DNA of 64,000 nt from Ipomoea triloba (GCF_003576645.1 NC_044921.1:25888098-25952097), one strand, 5' to 3'; shown: positions 39,614-52,519, numbered from the stretch's first letter. The notes: generated by a model from the letters alone, not told the origin. Made by a program: numbers and translations.

Positions 39614-42600
39614 ATGTCAAACAGTCCAAGCTCAAATTCTGTTAGCGCTAAAAGGGAAAGTAGCTCTTCTGGGGCTTCGATTGGTTCTAACCCAAACGTT
39701 TCTCCCAAGCGCTCTCGAGCTGATTCCAGGAGTTCACACGTGTCTTTGGATCAAATGAGTGCACAAAATATGTTTAGGGTTAGTGTTTCTAGTGCCCCCA
39801 GCACTTCTAGCCATGGTTCTGCTCCGGATGATTATGATGCTTTAGGAGATGTGTATATATGGGGTGAGGTAATATGTGATAACGTTGTCAGGGTTGGTCC
39901 CGAAAAGAATGCTAGTGCTTTAAACACCCGAAACGACATTCTTCTTCCAAGGCCTTTAGAATCGCAGGTTGTGCTGGATGTAAATCATATAGCTTGTGGT
40001 GTTAGGCACGCTGCCCTTGTCACTAGGCAAGGCGAAGTTTTTACGTGGGGTGAAGAGTCCGGTGGGCGGCTTGGCCATGGTGTTGGGAAGGATGTTACTC
40101 AGCCCCGCCTTGTTGAATCTTTATCTTTTCGAAGTGTTGATTTTGTTGCGTGCGGTGAATTTCATACTTGCGCTGTTACCATGGATGGCGAGCTCTATAC
40201 GTGGGGAGATGGCACGCACAATGCTGGGCTTCTAGGTCACGGTTCTGATGTCAGTCACTGGATACCTAAGAGGGTTTCGGGTCCTCTCGAGGGGCTTCAG
40301 GTCTCGATGATATCTTGTGGGCCGTGGCATTCCGCCTTAATCACGTCAACCGGGCAGCTGTTTACATATGGTGATGGAACATTTGGCGTGTTAGGGCACG
40401 GGGATAGAGAAACCGTTTTGTTTCCAAGAGAGGTTGCCTCTCTGTCGGGATTAAGAACAATTTCTGTTGCGTGTGGTGTGTGGCACACTGCTGCTGTTGT
40501 GGAGGTCATCGTTACTCAATCTAGCGCTAGTGTTTCGTCGGGAAAATTGTTTACTTGGGGAGATGGGGATAAAAATCGCCTTGGACACGGTGACAAAGAG
40601 CCCCGCTTGCAACCTACATGTGTGCCAGCACTTATCGATTACACCTTTCACAAAATTGCTTGCGGGCATTGTTTAACCGTCGGTTTAACCACTTCGGGAC
40701 ATGTTTTCACAATGGGAAGTACTGTATACGGTCAACTTGGGAATCCACATTCGGATGGGAAGTTACCCTGCTTAGTCGAGGATAAACTTACCGAGGAATG
40801 TGTCGAAGAGATTGCGTGTGGTTCATATCACGTGGCTGTCTTAACGTCCCGAAATGAGGTTTACACGTGGGGTAAAGGAGCCAATGGAAGGTTAGGCCAC
40901 GGAGATATAGAAGACCGAAAAACCCCAACTTTGGTCGAAACTTTTAAGGATAGGCTCGTGAAGTATATTGCGTGCGGTTCAAACTACACTGCAGCCATAT
41001 GTCTTCACAAGTGCGTCTCTGTCACGGAGCAATCTCAATGCTCCGCGTGTAGGCAGGCGTTTGGGTTCACAAGGAAGAGACACAATTGCTACAATTGCGG
41101 GCTCGTGCATTGCCATTCATGTAGTTCAAGAAAAGCAGTGAGGGCTACTTTGGCCCCGAATCCAAGAAAACCATATCGTGTATGTGATTCCTGTTTCACG
41201 AAACTGAGTAAGGTGGCCGAGGCGGGAGTTAGTAGCAGGAGAAATTCCGGGCCACGCCTCTCGGGCGAGAACAAGGACAGGCTGGATAAGGCCGAGTTAC
41301 AGTTAGCCAAATCGGGAGTGCCTTCAAACCTCGATCTGATTAAGCAATTAGACTACAAAGCAGCCAAACAAGGAAAGAAAACCGATACATTCTCATTGGG
41401 CCGCTCCTCTCAAGCGCTCTCTTTGTTGCAGCTGAAAGATGTCTTATCCACCACAGTCTCGAAACCAGCTTTAACCCCATTCACCGTTAGTTCCAGATCC
41501 GTGTCGCCTTTCTCCCGGAAATCCAGTCCCCCTCGTTCAGCAACACCAATACCTACAACGTCAGGGCTTTCATTCTCGAAAAGCATTGCAGACAGCCTGA
41601 AGAAGAATAACGAGTTACTAAATCAAGAAATTCATAAGCTGCGAGCACAGGTAGTGATATACGAGCTCTCAAGATTAGTTTTTTTCTTCTCTTTTGCACT
41701 AATTTTCAGCTTCAGTTCCAATTCCTGCATCTGTATTTTGCATTAGCCACAATTTCCCATTTTGTGGTAATTTTCAGGTCGAGAACCTCAGACATCGATG
41801 TGAACTCCAAGAATTGGATCTTCAAAAATCAACGAAAAACGCTCAGGAAGCAATGTTTTTGGCTGCAGAGGAATCTGCTAAATGTAAAGTTGCAAAAGAA
41901 GTGATAAAGTCGCTTACTTCCCAGGTTAGCGCTTGCCCCAACTATATTGATAATTGTTAAATTTTCGGGGTTTCTTATGCTCCTTCATTATCTCAGCTTT
42001 ACTTACTAAAACTGTCAGACAATTGGTTCTTAACCAGTTAATCCCGCTTCCATCTATATATCTGTTTCTGAAATTTCCGAAAATCTTTTGGTATCACTTT
42101 GCGATTTCCTTTTTCGTTCTGCGGTGAAGGGTTTAGGGTTCTGTTTTAAATTTTCATTCACTGATGTGTGCCAGCTCAAAGACATGGCTGAGAGATTGCC
42201 TCCCGGGACTTATGATACCGAAAGTTTGAAGCTACCTTACCTAGTTAATGGATTAGAGCCGAGCAGTGTTCACTGTGGTGATTCAAATGGGGAGCGTCAT
42301 TCGAGATCTGACTCGGTCGCCAGCTCTTGCCCGGCCTCCCAAACAGGCATAGACACCGATGTCAATGGGCTCGGGAGTCACGGGGATTTTGGAACTTACG
42401 AGACTAATCAATTCAACCAAGTTCAGGACGTTCTGACCTCCAATGGCGGGGACGATCAATCGAGTGTTAGATTTCCTAAAGGAAGCAATCTTCCCGCTTT
42501 CAACAACTGCGTCTCTGAACGAGCTGAGGACCGAGACCCTGGCCCTTTTCAGGACACGGGAAATGGCTTGAGATCTAGAAACTCTGCTGCTCTTGGCAAT

Positions 42601-43132
42601 GATAGCCAAATCGAGGCCGAGTGGATTGAGCAATACGAGCCTGGTGTTTATATAACGCTAGTAGCCCTCAAAGACGGTACTAGAGACCTGAAACGAGTGC
42701 GCTTTAGGTATGCCTACTTACCTCGATCCATTACTCGATAGCATTACCACTATTATACTCATTTTACCTCACTTAAAACACTATCTAGTTGGCGATGCTG
42801 ACTCTTTGTGCTTCAGTAGGTTGAGAAAGTAGTTATGAACAGATATTACATTGTAACATAGTCAGTAGTACTAAAAAAACACTATCTGGTCATGAAACTT
42901 ACGTTCTGATTTAACACGAAGCATGTAAGAGATTGATTATGTGCTCATGATGTGATTCACCTAACTGCATTGCAGTCGTAGAAGATTCGGGGAGCACCAA
43001 GCCGAGAGTTGGTGGTCAGAAAACCGCGAAAATGTTTACAAGAGATACAACGTTAGAGGATCGGACATGTCTTCGGCTTCCAGCCACGCTTCTCGCAGGT
43101 CGGGACCGCTCTCTCCGCCGTCCCAAAGCTAA
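39614..43132 (+). CDS. PRAF-like RCC1-repeat, FYVE and BRX domain protein lacking the PH domain
   Basis: Four exons: 39614-41650, 41778-41924, 42175-42707 and 42976-43132 (TAA), giving 957 residues. I start at the Met of [16 protein letters not shown]; an in-frame Met 24 codons upstream (39542) is possible. Residues ~74-463 hold about seven RCC1 blades ([34 protein letters not shown] and others). Residues ~474-531 are a FYVE zinc finger with [21 protein letters not shown] and CDSC, the basic patch binding phosphoinositides in relatives. A coiled-coil stretch follows (exon 2), and residues ~877-932 form a BRX domain ([20 protein letters not shown]). Relatives are membrane-associated regulators; RCC1 parts can act as guanine-nucleotide exchange factors. 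The usual N-terminal PH domain is absent, its exon being broken upstream. Core domains look intact, so the gene is probably functional in shortened form. Confidence 0.88.
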
Positions 43133-44251
43133 GAAAAAGTTAGCAGAGATCTGTGACTTCTAAACAGGTATGCTCTTATGAAATAGCCAAAATCCCTTTT
43201 CTCATGCAGCCTCTTTTTTCCTTTCCCAATTTTATAAGTTTCTTTTTCTTGTTTTGATTTGTATTTTTGAGAGCTTATAGCCATTTTCTTGGCCATTGTA
43301 TTCTACTGTATATAATATCATCAATTGTTGTATTCATTGTGAAAAAAAGGCAAAAGTTCTTGTACCCTCCCTAGTCCCTAGCTGTTTAGACTTAAAAAGA
43401 AACTGACAAATCACACTTTTCGTTTCTCAGTTATACTGTCATCACTTTTCGTTCTTCAGTAGTCATACTGTTACCGGCTTTTTGTCCCTCGGTTATATTG
43501 CCACTATTTTTCATCCTGCAATTGTTGTGTTGTAATTTTTTGTGTTCTGTATTATGAAATTCTGTACTTTACGAATATAAGTTATGTACCTTGTTTCGAT
43601 TCAGGGTCCATAATACTATGTGGACCCTGGTCCATAATATAAATTGCCGCTCAAGTGCGGGAGTTTATATATACACGCACATACACACAAAATCCATGCT
43701 ATAAACTTTGAATTAGTTTGACAAAAACAAAAGTAAAATCACTCTTAAGTATTTAAAAAAAAAAAGATGAAATTTTTTGAATCATGCCATAATTTATGAC
43801 AGGAATTGCCATTTTCCAATGAAAAAAGAGTAGGAAGAGCCATTATTATGTTGGTTTGACTTGAGCTATCAAACTATTTAAAAGTCAGCTCTGATGTGCA
43901 CAACTTCAATATTATATTAGACAGGAGTTAAATAAAATGTTATTTTCAACATATATTTCAAAACTACAGTAACATAGCAACAACAACATAGTACCATCTA
44001 TTTATGTATGTTATAAGTGTTTGGTGCCTTTTATATAGAAAAATCTATATACATTATTCCATTGTGAACAACACTTGGCATGCGCATACATGACTTTGCA
44101 CGAGATTCGCTAATATAATTGATTTTTTTTTCATTTTATTTCCTCTATTTTTTAAATCATGAAATTGAAGAAAATACAATAAAAATGAGGAAATAATATG
44201 GAAATCGGTTTTTTTGAGCATATCCTAATAACAACAGGACAAAATTATATG
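43133..44251. other. 3' flank of the PRAF-like gene and intergenic
   Basis: 3' UTR, then intergenic DNA. A 29-bp near-palindrome at 43604-43632 (AGGGTCCATAAT...GTGGACCCT) is a relic of the CATGGACCAGG MITE family. Confidence 0.45.
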
Positions 44252-44370
44252 CCCACATGGGCAGCTCAGCTGGTCATAGGGTGGAGTTTAGAAAGAAAGA
44301 CCAGAGATTAAGTCTTACCGTTGAGCTTTTTGTGCTTAATAAGCAAAGGACCATGATTACATCATTCCAA
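44252..44370 (+). mobile_element. SINE, family A, 3'-truncated
   Basis: GCCCACATGGGCAGCTCAGC with the A-box-like AGCTCAGCTGGTCA and a weak B box (AGATTAAGTCTTACC). It then breaks into another sequence, with no GATTCAACC tail. Confidence 0.6.
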
Positions 44371-44372
44371 AT

Positions 44373-44493
44373 GTTCGGTTGGGCTGGGGCGTGGGCCCAC
44401 ACAATTATATGGGGCAGTTCCAGTCGAGTGGGTGTTCTGTTTGGCTGGGGCATGGGCCCACAAAATTATATGGGGCAATTCCAGTTGAGTGGG
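44373..44493. repeat. Tandem duplication, ~60-bp unit, two copies
   Basis: GGCTGGGGCGTGGGCCCACA and GGCTGGGGCATGGGCCCACA each precede an AATTATATGGGGCA segment and TTCCAGT.GAGTGGGT. There are few differences between the two units. Confidence 0.85.
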
Positions 44494-46175
44494 TCAGATA
44501 GTTAGTCTGTTCATACTACCTGGTATAATTTTGCATACATTTTATGCAAAGGCCGCAAAGAAGTGGTAAAACATATTAGGCTATCTATAATAATCGAGAA
44601 CGTTAATATGCAACTCTAAGAAAGAGTCAAGTTTGAAACTTTATGATTACTGAATGAATTATTGCACGATCGACTCGGCGGGGTTGCCCAATTTATTACT
44701 AAACTAATGGGGAGGAGACATGCAAAATGTTTGTTCCACCAAACCATATTGAAGTTTCATTCTTCTGCAAACCAAATTCAAATAATTTTTGAACGACATT
44801 TGACAATGCTTAGTGAGTCGTCAGGTACAGAGAAAAAACAGTGCTACGACGTTGTCAATTAAGCAGTTGGTTGGGTGATTTGATTTGAACCGACGCAGAG
44901 GGGCATAGCCGGCCGGCCTAGAAATTATACTTCAAGACTTTGTCTAACCTAATACTTAACCAACTTTTCAACATCATATCTTCTTCATGCTACCTTATTA
45001 TTCTCATTTTTTGGGAAGGAAAACAAACAAAAATTATATATATTTAGGCCATATCGGAACAATAAAAATTGAAAATGAACAAAGATTTTATGTCATTCGA
45101 TGAGTTATAAAATATAAAGTTATAAATGACACATGAATATCTAATCATAAATGCACTGGTTTAATTTGTCATTTGTTGGACATTCTCAGTTGATTAATTA
45201 TGAACAATTTAAACTGATTTATTTTATTGTATTCATTTACCGCCTAGGATTAGAAGATAGATTTGACCGGAACGAACTTTTAAACATCAATGCCAACTTT
45301 AATTTCTCATAAATCACAACAATAATAACACATGCATAGTCAACAAGAATTTGTCATCAGGTGTAGTATCCTTGTCCATTTGAACTGTATTCTTAATTGT
45401 CTCACTCCTGGAGGCAAAATTTTCAATCTTACTTAAGTATATATATTATGTACTTTTATTATTATAGATAACAATTTGAAGGAATCTCCCTTTATGCAAT
45501 TGGGTGTGTGTGCAAATTTTCTTTATTATATTATTTATTTTAAAACCATTTTCTTTAGTATATAGTAGTCCATTTTATTCATTATTATCTTTTGATACAT
45601 TCAACATTACTTAATTACCAATATAATTCAAGATAATATGCAATGCTACTTCTTTTCCATTTTCTTTGTTAAGACATTATTTAATTATTGCATGGTGAGC
45701 ACATGCAGTCTTTTGACAGTTTCAAATGTTTGCCATACATATTACAATACTAGAGGTGGTCCAGTAATTTATGACATACTCAAGTATGAACTAATTTGTT
45801 TGAAAAAAAACATTATATTATATTTGTTTGAAAACACTAATATATTTTATCAATGAACTCAAGAAATATGACTTTTATCGGAATACTATACACGAATTGT
45901 CTCAATTATACTTTTCCATTTACTAGGTACGAAGAACGAATCAAAGCATGAAAGGCTGTGACAGCATATATGCAATAATAATGATTTTGAAACATTGTAC
46001 GATCGACAACAAAGTTTGATAGATCAAGAGAAATATCATATCATATATCTGCAGCATTGTATTCATTAATGTCCGATCCCATAATGCACTCATTGCTCTT
46101 TTGTATTTTTCTCTAATTTGGACCCTGCAACTCCTCCTCATTCATCATCATCAAACGCCAGGGTTGTCTCAATCG
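44494..46175. other. Intergenic, no gene seen
   Basis: AT-rich. A SINE-like family D piece (minus strand) lies near 44600-44680. No gene was recognised. Confidence 0.4.
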
Positions 46176-46408
46176 TTATACCATGGACCAGGGTTCATAT
46201 TACATTGTTAACCTTGATATAAAAATTTTGTACGTTCAGTTAACACATTCTATATCTACAGTTAATCGTTTCTATACATGTAAACAAATAACTTGATAAC
46301 AACAAGTACAAAAACTGTCAATTGCATATACATAATGTGTCAAATACAAAATCTAAAAGTTATTTTTGGACCAAGGTCTACAATGCAGACCCTGGTCCAT
46401 GGTATAAT
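46176..46408. mobile_element. MITE, CATGGACCAGG family, with 20-bp inverted ends
   Basis: TTATACCATGGACCAGGGTT at the left and GACCCTGGTCCATGGTATAA at the right are reverse complements except at the innermost base. The element is about 233 bp and non-coding. A longer relative lies at 29627-30012, a mini-copy at 43604-43632 and a one-ended fragment near 48105-48135. The palindromic ends hide the exact target duplication; a TA-type duplication is possible. Confidence 0.8.
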
Positions 46409-46449
46409 TTGTCGAGAATGATAAATATATTATTCAAAGAAAGAAACAC

Positions 46450-46560
46450 TTGAGCCAATTCCGCAAAGTTAGTCAGACTGTTAATTTAGTAACCACAATA
46501 TTACAAGTTCAGCTCCCAATAGAGCCGATCAGCTAGGAGCAACCTAGTTTGATTTTTCTC
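46450..46560 (+). mobile_element. SINE-like element, family D
   Basis: GTTAGTCAGACTGTTAATTT and the B-box-like AAGTTCAGCTCCCAATAGAG match the piece at 55565-55665 in the same order. Minus-strand relatives lie near 30925-31015 and 44600-44680. The tRNA resemblance is weaker than for families A and C. Confidence 0.45.
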
Positions 46561-46871
46561 CCAAGAAAAACCCAATAACATACTACAATCTCAACTCAAC
46601 CTGGTCCAAAATTTTTAGACCATTAGTGAGATATCTCTCTCTCTCTATATATATACTTATTATTGTAACAATGATATAGTACTCATATATATATATATAT
46701 GACATTGGAGTAGTAAGTAATTAGACTAAAGAATAATACTTATAACAGTTGATTATGACTTGATTAGTTGATCATAATCACTGGATAATCATATATGCTA
46801 GCTAGCAAGCAATACCTAAAAGGCCCTCGCGGCCGGCAAGGGGAGGCAGGGAGGTGGGCACGGCGGCGCTG

Positions 46872-47132
46872 TCAGGCGTTGATGCCGTTGTGCCGCATAG
46901 ACGGGGCGGACGGCGGCACGGGGGTTCCCTTGGGCAGAGACTCGGAGAAGTTGTAGGGAGAATTATCGGAAGGGCGGTTTCCGGCGGCGGCGAAGGAAGG
47001 CCGGACCTTAACGAACTGTGTGTGCCGGGAAGCGTAAGCGACGTGACGGCGATGATCGTCCGCCATGAACAGGAACAGAAACCCTAACATTAGTATGATT
47101 AACTGACAACGTTTTTTACTCATCTCGATCAT
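46872..47132 (-). CDS. IDA-like (IDL) secreted signalling peptide precursor
   Basis: An intronless 86-residue precursor. The N-terminus is a hydrophobic signal peptide (CQLIILMLGFLFLFMA); Met4 is an equally possible start. Residues 61-82 hold the extended PIP motif (FSESLPKG, then PVPPSAPSMRHN), the mature-peptide region of INFLORESCENCE DEFICIENT IN ABSCISSION and its relatives. Such peptides are secreted, processed and sensed by HAESA/HSL receptor kinases with SERK co-receptors, controlling organ abscission and root cell separation. The length is close to that of IDA (77 residues). The C-terminal RHN that contacts the co-receptor is kept. The residue before it is Met, where IDA has Lys. Four residues follow the motif (GINA). 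The gene stands alone, with a TATA box and a CT-rich leader upstream. Confidence 0.88.
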   Translation of the reverse strand: MIEMSKKRCQLIILMLGFLFLFMADDHRRHVAYASRHTQFVKVRPSFAAAGNRPSDNSPYNFSESLPKGTPVPPSAPSMRHNGINA

Positions 47133-47202
47133 GTCTATGTTGTTGTGCCCGGAAATCTGTTGCCGGGCGGTGTGCAGAAGTGTTAGGTTGTATATCCAAA
47201 TT

Positions 47203-47205
<3 letters not shown>

Positions 47206-47253
<48 letters not shown>
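47206..47253. repeat. (GA)n microsatellite, (CT)n on the IDL sense strand
   Basis: About 24 GA units. On the minus strand it is a CT-rich stretch inside the likely 5' leader of the IDA-like gene, between the TATA box and the ATG. CT-rich leaders are common in plants; the length here should be polymorphic. Confidence 0.9.
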
Positions 47254-47256
<3 letters not shown>

Positions 47257-47274
47257 CTATGGAGATATTATTGT

Positions 47275-47282
47275 ATATATAG
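47275..47282 (-). promoter_or_regulatory. TATA box of the IDA-like gene
   Basis: The minus strand reads ACTATATATACAAT about 145 bp upstream of the ATG, leaving a 5' leader of roughly 110 bp that includes the CT array. Confidence 0.6.
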
Positions 47283-47485
47283 TTCACTTGTAAAGACGAT
47301 GTGCAGCATGAAAGGATGATATACTCTAAATGAAAATAAAAAGATCGAAAAGGTTTGGTAGAGTTTGCAAGAAACCCAAAAAAGAAATTAAAAAGGAGTA
47401 GCAATGTCACATCGAATATTAATATGCTATCATAAATTTTTCTATACAACAAAAGTGAAATTATAAATGGAAAAAATGTTGAGGG

Positions 47486-47610
47486 CGATGAAGACTACGG
47501 TTTGACTGGTGGGCTGATTATATGACTCGCGGTTTACCTTTATAATGATTTTAGGGGCGAGATTTTATCGGTGTATAAGGATTAGTCTGGGTGAGATCAC
47601 CTAAGTATTA
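47486..47610 (+). mobile_element. SINE-like element, family B, 3' part
   Basis: Matches the 3' body at 35880-36025 in order (GGGCTGATTATATGACTCGC, then GATTTTAGGGGC, then GAGATCACCTAAGTAT) and ends in a short A-rich tail instead of (TA)n. Confidence 0.55.
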
Positions 47611-48528
47611 AAAAAAGTGAAAATAAAAAGTGTTGGTAAGTAAAGATTGACTTTTAAATTAAAACATATATCTATTCTCAACCCTAAATCAATATTTACA
47701 TTGATTTGGTTGACAAATTTTTACAATCATAGTCAAATAAGCCTCCATATTTTTTACATTTCGAATTATCTCTTACTTTTGTGAACATAAGGGATGCCAG
47801 CCTTACAATTAGAGCAGTCAACATAGGCTACGTCCATCTTGTCTCGTAATAAAGGTAAGGCGGACTTTAATTTTTGAGGCACACCTTGCTAAATAGGGCA
47901 AATTTTTCTGTAGACCATTAATAAAAGTACATTTTTAATTTACTAATTAAAGTTCATTATTATTAGATATGCATTATTTGTTACTCCATAATATATAAAA
48001 GAAATATAATGTACATTCAATATTGAAATTATGTACTTTTAGTACACAACTAATATACATTAGTATATTAAAAATGTCATTTTTATTTATGATTTACACA
48101 GTTGTGTGGACCATGATCCATAGAATAATGATTGGCCAAATAGTGATCAAAATATTACCAAGTATAACAAAGATCTAAATTATAAAGATCTATAAGTAAA
48201 ATCTAAATAATTTAAATGGATGTATATAAAATAAGATAAAGTATATGTGATTCCCCGTATTGGGCGCATGCCATTGTGGATGACTTGTGCTTGTTAATTG
48301 TTTTTGGTGAAGTTGATGTAACCCAAACCTACATACAATGAAAGTGATGATAAATTTAATTATTCAGACTTATTTTGTAATATCCCCCCACCCTCCCCCC
48401 AACACACACACATATTACATGTATTATGATTGTGTAACTTGCTTACAAATTTATGTATATGGTCCCATATACTTGTGACAAAAGGCGGAATCGATCACCG
48501 TAAGCAAATATACATGTATATTTTTTGA
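47611..48528. other. Intergenic, no gene seen
   Basis: AT-rich. A one-ended fragment of the CATGGACCAGG MITE family is near 48105-48135. Confidence 0.4.
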
Positions 48529-48688
48529 GCAAAAGATTGAATTTGATCTCCAACCCAAGGGCTGAACACAGAGGCTAGACCTGACATTTGTTTATTGCGC
48601 ACAAAGAGTCTCCTGATGAGACTCGATCACTAGTATTTCTTTTTAAATTTCATTCATGTGATCAACTGAGCTGCTCATGCGGACAATA
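48529..48688 (-). mobile_element. SINE, family A, minus strand
   Basis: On the minus strand it reads GCAGCTCAGTTGATCACATG-like (A box), then CGAGTCTCATCAGGAGACTC (B box) and ends AGATTGAATTTGATC...CAATCTTTTGCTC. This is the same order as the copy at 19628. Limits are approximate. Confidence 0.6.
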
Positions 48689-50485
48689 TACATGTGTACT
48701 TACATACACACATGCATGCATAAATGTTGCCCAAAGGGGATTGACATTGACACAAAAGTGATATAAAATGAATGACTTACATGCCAAAGGTATATGAAGA
48801 AGCAAAGGGTATGGAGATACATACATACATAGATATAGGGCGGTGGAAACGTGACATTAATGCAGGTTGTCTGTTGTGATAGCCCCGCCATGCCATTTTG
48901 TCTGCAATTCCACTTCTATAAGTTTGAAACTTATAAGCTCCGAAAATGGATGGATGAGATAAATCACGAAATATATTCAACTTATAAATTTATTTTGAAT
49001 TGATTGACCAATGAAACTGTACTTCCCGACAATAATTTCATTTTTGTGTCTCCATTGTCTTGCTCATCTTAATAGAATTATGCACGGAATTGATGTTACA
49101 TATGGAGTGTCCAAATGTTGGGAAGTGATTTGATACTGTGGGGAAAAACAGGACTTGTGGGGTTAGGTGGGCATGTGGACCCAATATTAATTAATGGTTA
49201 ACTACCTTATTTACTATACACTGGCATGCCTCACTAATTCACTATAAACTATTTTATACACTATTTATTAGTTTCTATGTTGCATGAAATATGAGAAAGT
49301 TCATTCACGTAGCTCAATTGGTCAATTAACTCAAAATAAAATTATAACTTATAAGTTTTATTTTGTTACTAACAGTAAGGTTCGAATCCTATCAAAGACA
49401 AAGGTAGTACAGATTTAGTTTTGCTGATATTTAGGTATGTAAGTCAACTGAGACATATAATGCAATTGACATTATTAGTGTTACATTAAGATTATTAATC
49501 GTGTCAAACTGTTAGATTAATTTATTTTCATGGATAATGGATTTCTTTCCTATTTGGTGCTAGGTTGGATGTAAAATTTGAAGCAGTCCATCAAATTTGG
49601 CGTTATAAATTTATTTATTAAAAGAGAGACCAAGAAACACCTTTAATTTGCTTCCATATCGGACCATTGATTTGGGCTTATGACATCTAGCTATCTGGGC
49701 TTGGTCCATTATTTGTTAGTACGAAGCCTCAGAGTCCACATTATTATATGGGCTTTTTCTTGGTAAATATATTACAAAATGCACACATTTTTTAATCGTA
49801 AAGTCCAGGCCCACTCATCTTGGGCCCATATCCAATACATATTTATACACAAACACAATATATATATATAGCATCCAATGTATAAGCATGCGTAGTAAAA
49901 AGTATCTTTAGTATATAATACAAAAGCTATTCCCATATCCCAAGTGCTTGAGAATAACTAATACTAGGGGTTTCATAAGAATGGTTATTCCTCTACAAAA
50001 GGAATAGTCCATTCTCAAGAATAAAATTCTAAAAGGTCAGGACAAATAATGGAATACATCTATTCCCAGAAATGATATTACATAAACCAAACATATATTT
50101 ACATTTACACTATTCATATAGTTAATTAAGAACCACATTTCTTGGCTTGGCCCCCATCATGGACAATATAATACTATCATTTTATACTTTATAGGCATAT
50201 ATAGAGCATGGTAACAAAAAGAAGCCCCAATATATGAAGTTAAACATGAAGAAGCATGCATGAACGATCTATCAACTTCAAGAAATTCCTTCTCACTAAG
50301 CTCACTCAACAATTCAATATCAATCCTTTATCCCAAGTTCAATTGCTCACCAAACTCTTAACCAGCCCATCACTCCTATCAATTAGTAATCCGTGCCATG
50401 ATACTATTAGTACATTCAAAATAAGAAGAAAAAGAAAAACTTCTAATAACAAGTAGGGTTACAGAAACTCTTTGGATCTAGCTAG
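48689..50485. other. Intergenic, no gene seen
   Basis: No gene was recognised. Near 49312-49400 a GTAGCTCAATTGGTCAATTA word and a GGTTCGAATCC word, both tRNA-like, suggest another SINE relic. Confidence 0.4.
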
Positions 50486-51118
50486 CTAGCTGTAGTGTTG
50501 AAGGTCAAACAGATTGCTTAAAAGATCCAAAGATGAAGTCCCTGGAGAAATGATCCTTGGTGAGATGAAGAAAGGTGAAGGATTAGCCATCATCAAACTT
50601 GTTTCTAAGTTATTCTTGTTGCTCAAATCTGGGAAAAACCCTAAAAGGTTTTGGTCTGACGGCGGAGAGAAAAAGTTGGATGATGGTATTGGAGTTGGCT
50701 GGAGAGAAGCCGGATTCGCCGTTAAACCCGCCGGAAAAACCCCGGGTCGGTCGGAAAATCCGCCGTCAACCACTCCTCCTACGTCGGAGCTGTTAAAGTT
50801 CTGGTGAAATGCGGCGGATTGCGGCGGCGCGGCGGCTACTGACGATGACGAAGTGGACGCGGAGGACTCCGGGCCGGTGAGGCGTTGCACTAACGCCATG
50901 AACTCGCTAGGGTTTGCATGGATGATCTTGGGGGACACGGTGTAGATGATCACCGGCGGCGGTGGCGGAGGTTTCGGGTGCTGCGTCGCCGGCGCCGCCG
51001 GAGGCTTTCTTATCTTGTGCGAATCTTTACGTACTTTGAGCGGCGTCGGCCGCGGCCCTTGCAGCTCCCGCCTCGGCGACCTCCCGGCGGCGCAGTTTTC
51101 CGGCGGCGAATAATCCAT
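50486..51118 (-). CDS. VQ-motif protein, MKS1/VQ21-like
   Basis: An intronless 210-residue frame, as usual for VQ genes. The core motif FMALVQRLTG (residues 73-82) matches FxxxVQxLTG, which binds the C-terminal WRKY domain of group I and IIc WRKY factors. Upstream is GPRPTPLKVRKDSHKIRKPP, a block shared with MKS1 (VQ21), the MPK4 substrate that links MAPK signalling to WRKY33, followed by a poly-Pro stretch and VIIYTVSPKIIHANP. The middle is Ser/Thr/Pro-rich with several SP or TP sites, possible MAPK targets. The C-terminus ends SSLDLLSNLFDLQHYS, also seen in relatives. It should act in the nucleus as a transcriptional cofactor in defence. The exact VQ number is not certain. Confidence 0.88.
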   Translation of the reverse strand: MDYSPPENCAAGRSPRRELQGPRPTPLKVRKDSHKIRKPPAAPATQHPKPPPPPPVIIYTVSPKIIHANPSEFMALVQRLTGPESSASTSSSSVAAAPPQSAAFHQNFNSSDVGGVVDGGFSDRPGVFPAGLTANPASLQPTPIPSSNFFSPPSDQNLLGFFPDLSNKNNLETSLMMANPSPFFISPRIISPGTSSLDLLSNLFDLQHYS

Positions 51119-51188
51119 CGGAGAGACAAGTTAAAACTTACAAATGAGTGGCTGCGCTGTTGAGTTAAAGGCAAATCCAAGGAAGTGT

Positions 51189-51197
51189 GTATATATA
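51189..51197 (-). promoter_or_regulatory. TATA box of the VQ gene
   Basis: The minus strand reads CCCTATATATACACAC about 75 bp upstream of the ATG, giving a short 5' UTR of roughly 45 bp. Confidence 0.7.
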
Positions 51198-51199
51198 GG

Positions 51200-52519
51200 G
51201 TGACATGAAAGAATTCTTAAACGCACCAAGTCAATGAATTCTTAACTAAGGTATATAATAATAGAATGAAAAAAGCTATGTCTTATTATTGGCTGAATGG
51301 ATAAAATTTATATGATATTTTGTACGTATAGGTTTGAGGTGGTTTAATTTCGTTGTTTGACGGGCGTTTGAACTTGTCCAAATTTATATGATATGTATGC
51401 CTACCTATGCATTAAAATTAAATAAATAAAATTTTCGAAAAGGGCGGTCAAGTGAGTGGCATGAGCAATATTTTACAGGAGCGCAACTATATATATGAAA
51501 AGTATCTCTAACTCTATTACAATACACTATCTGTTCATAACTACTTTTTTTTTAAATACTACTGACTCTATTACGATGCAATATCTGGGAATCCACAACC
51601 TGCCACGTAAAGAGTAACTTAGTGCTACTAGACCATAAAGTCCTTGACATATTAGTCTAGAAATAAAGAGCAACCCCTTTACTAATGTTTTGTTAGGTTG
51701 GTGAGAGAACTAAAGAAAGATTTCAGCAGTTTGGACTCTATCAAAGTCGAATTAAAATAAATTCTTTGTTTGTTGCATGTTCGCTGCACCAATGTATACT
51801 CAGTATTTTATTTTGTATAGGCGGGTGTGGATCTTACAACACTGAATCATAACTTTTGTTGTGTCATAATAATAATAATATGATTGATTGAGATGGAAGA
51901 AACCCTAAACAAACAACATTTAATGAGTTGGGGAAGTAGTCCACAAATTAAAAGCATGACTTGACCCAACCAAGACTACTCCCAAGCCAGGTCTTTCACT
52001 TTGTGATTGAATGGATCATAGATTCTAAGATTAGAAATATAGAATGAATTGAAGTGTGACTTCTACTACATAGACTCCTATTTTCTACTCTTTCACTTTT
52101 ACTCATTGACGCGATAGACTATTTTCATCCTGTGAGTCCCAAGGAAAGTGTCAACATCAAACTTTTGTGTGATGGAGTAAACTTGAAAGTGAGTATTATT
52201 TTCTTATATAATATATAAATATAAATGTGTAATTCAACTAATAACTTGTATGTATTTAAGACGAAATACATCCTTCAATTTGATATTAGAGCATCCTTAG
52301 TGGTGGGTTTTTCAAGGTTTTTGGAACAGTAAATGCACATATGGATGAAAGAGAAATGAAGAGAGAAGAAGAAGAATTTGTTGGTCTGCAAAGTAAGGTT
52401 TTTGAAACAGTAAACGGGACCTACGAATTCCAATGCTCAATCGTGCCACGCCCGCGTATAGTGCCAGAAGTGCGCCCAACGGGCGCGTGTACTAAAAATT
52501 TAAAGAAAATCTCAATAAC
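51200..52519. other. Intergenic with transposon remnants
   Basis: Contains a diverged family C SINE piece (51585-51650, minus). From about 52287 an AGAGCATCCTTAGTGGTGGG start and a GC-rich tail near 52440-52490 look like a DNA-transposon remnant just past the endoglucanase stop. Confidence 0.4.
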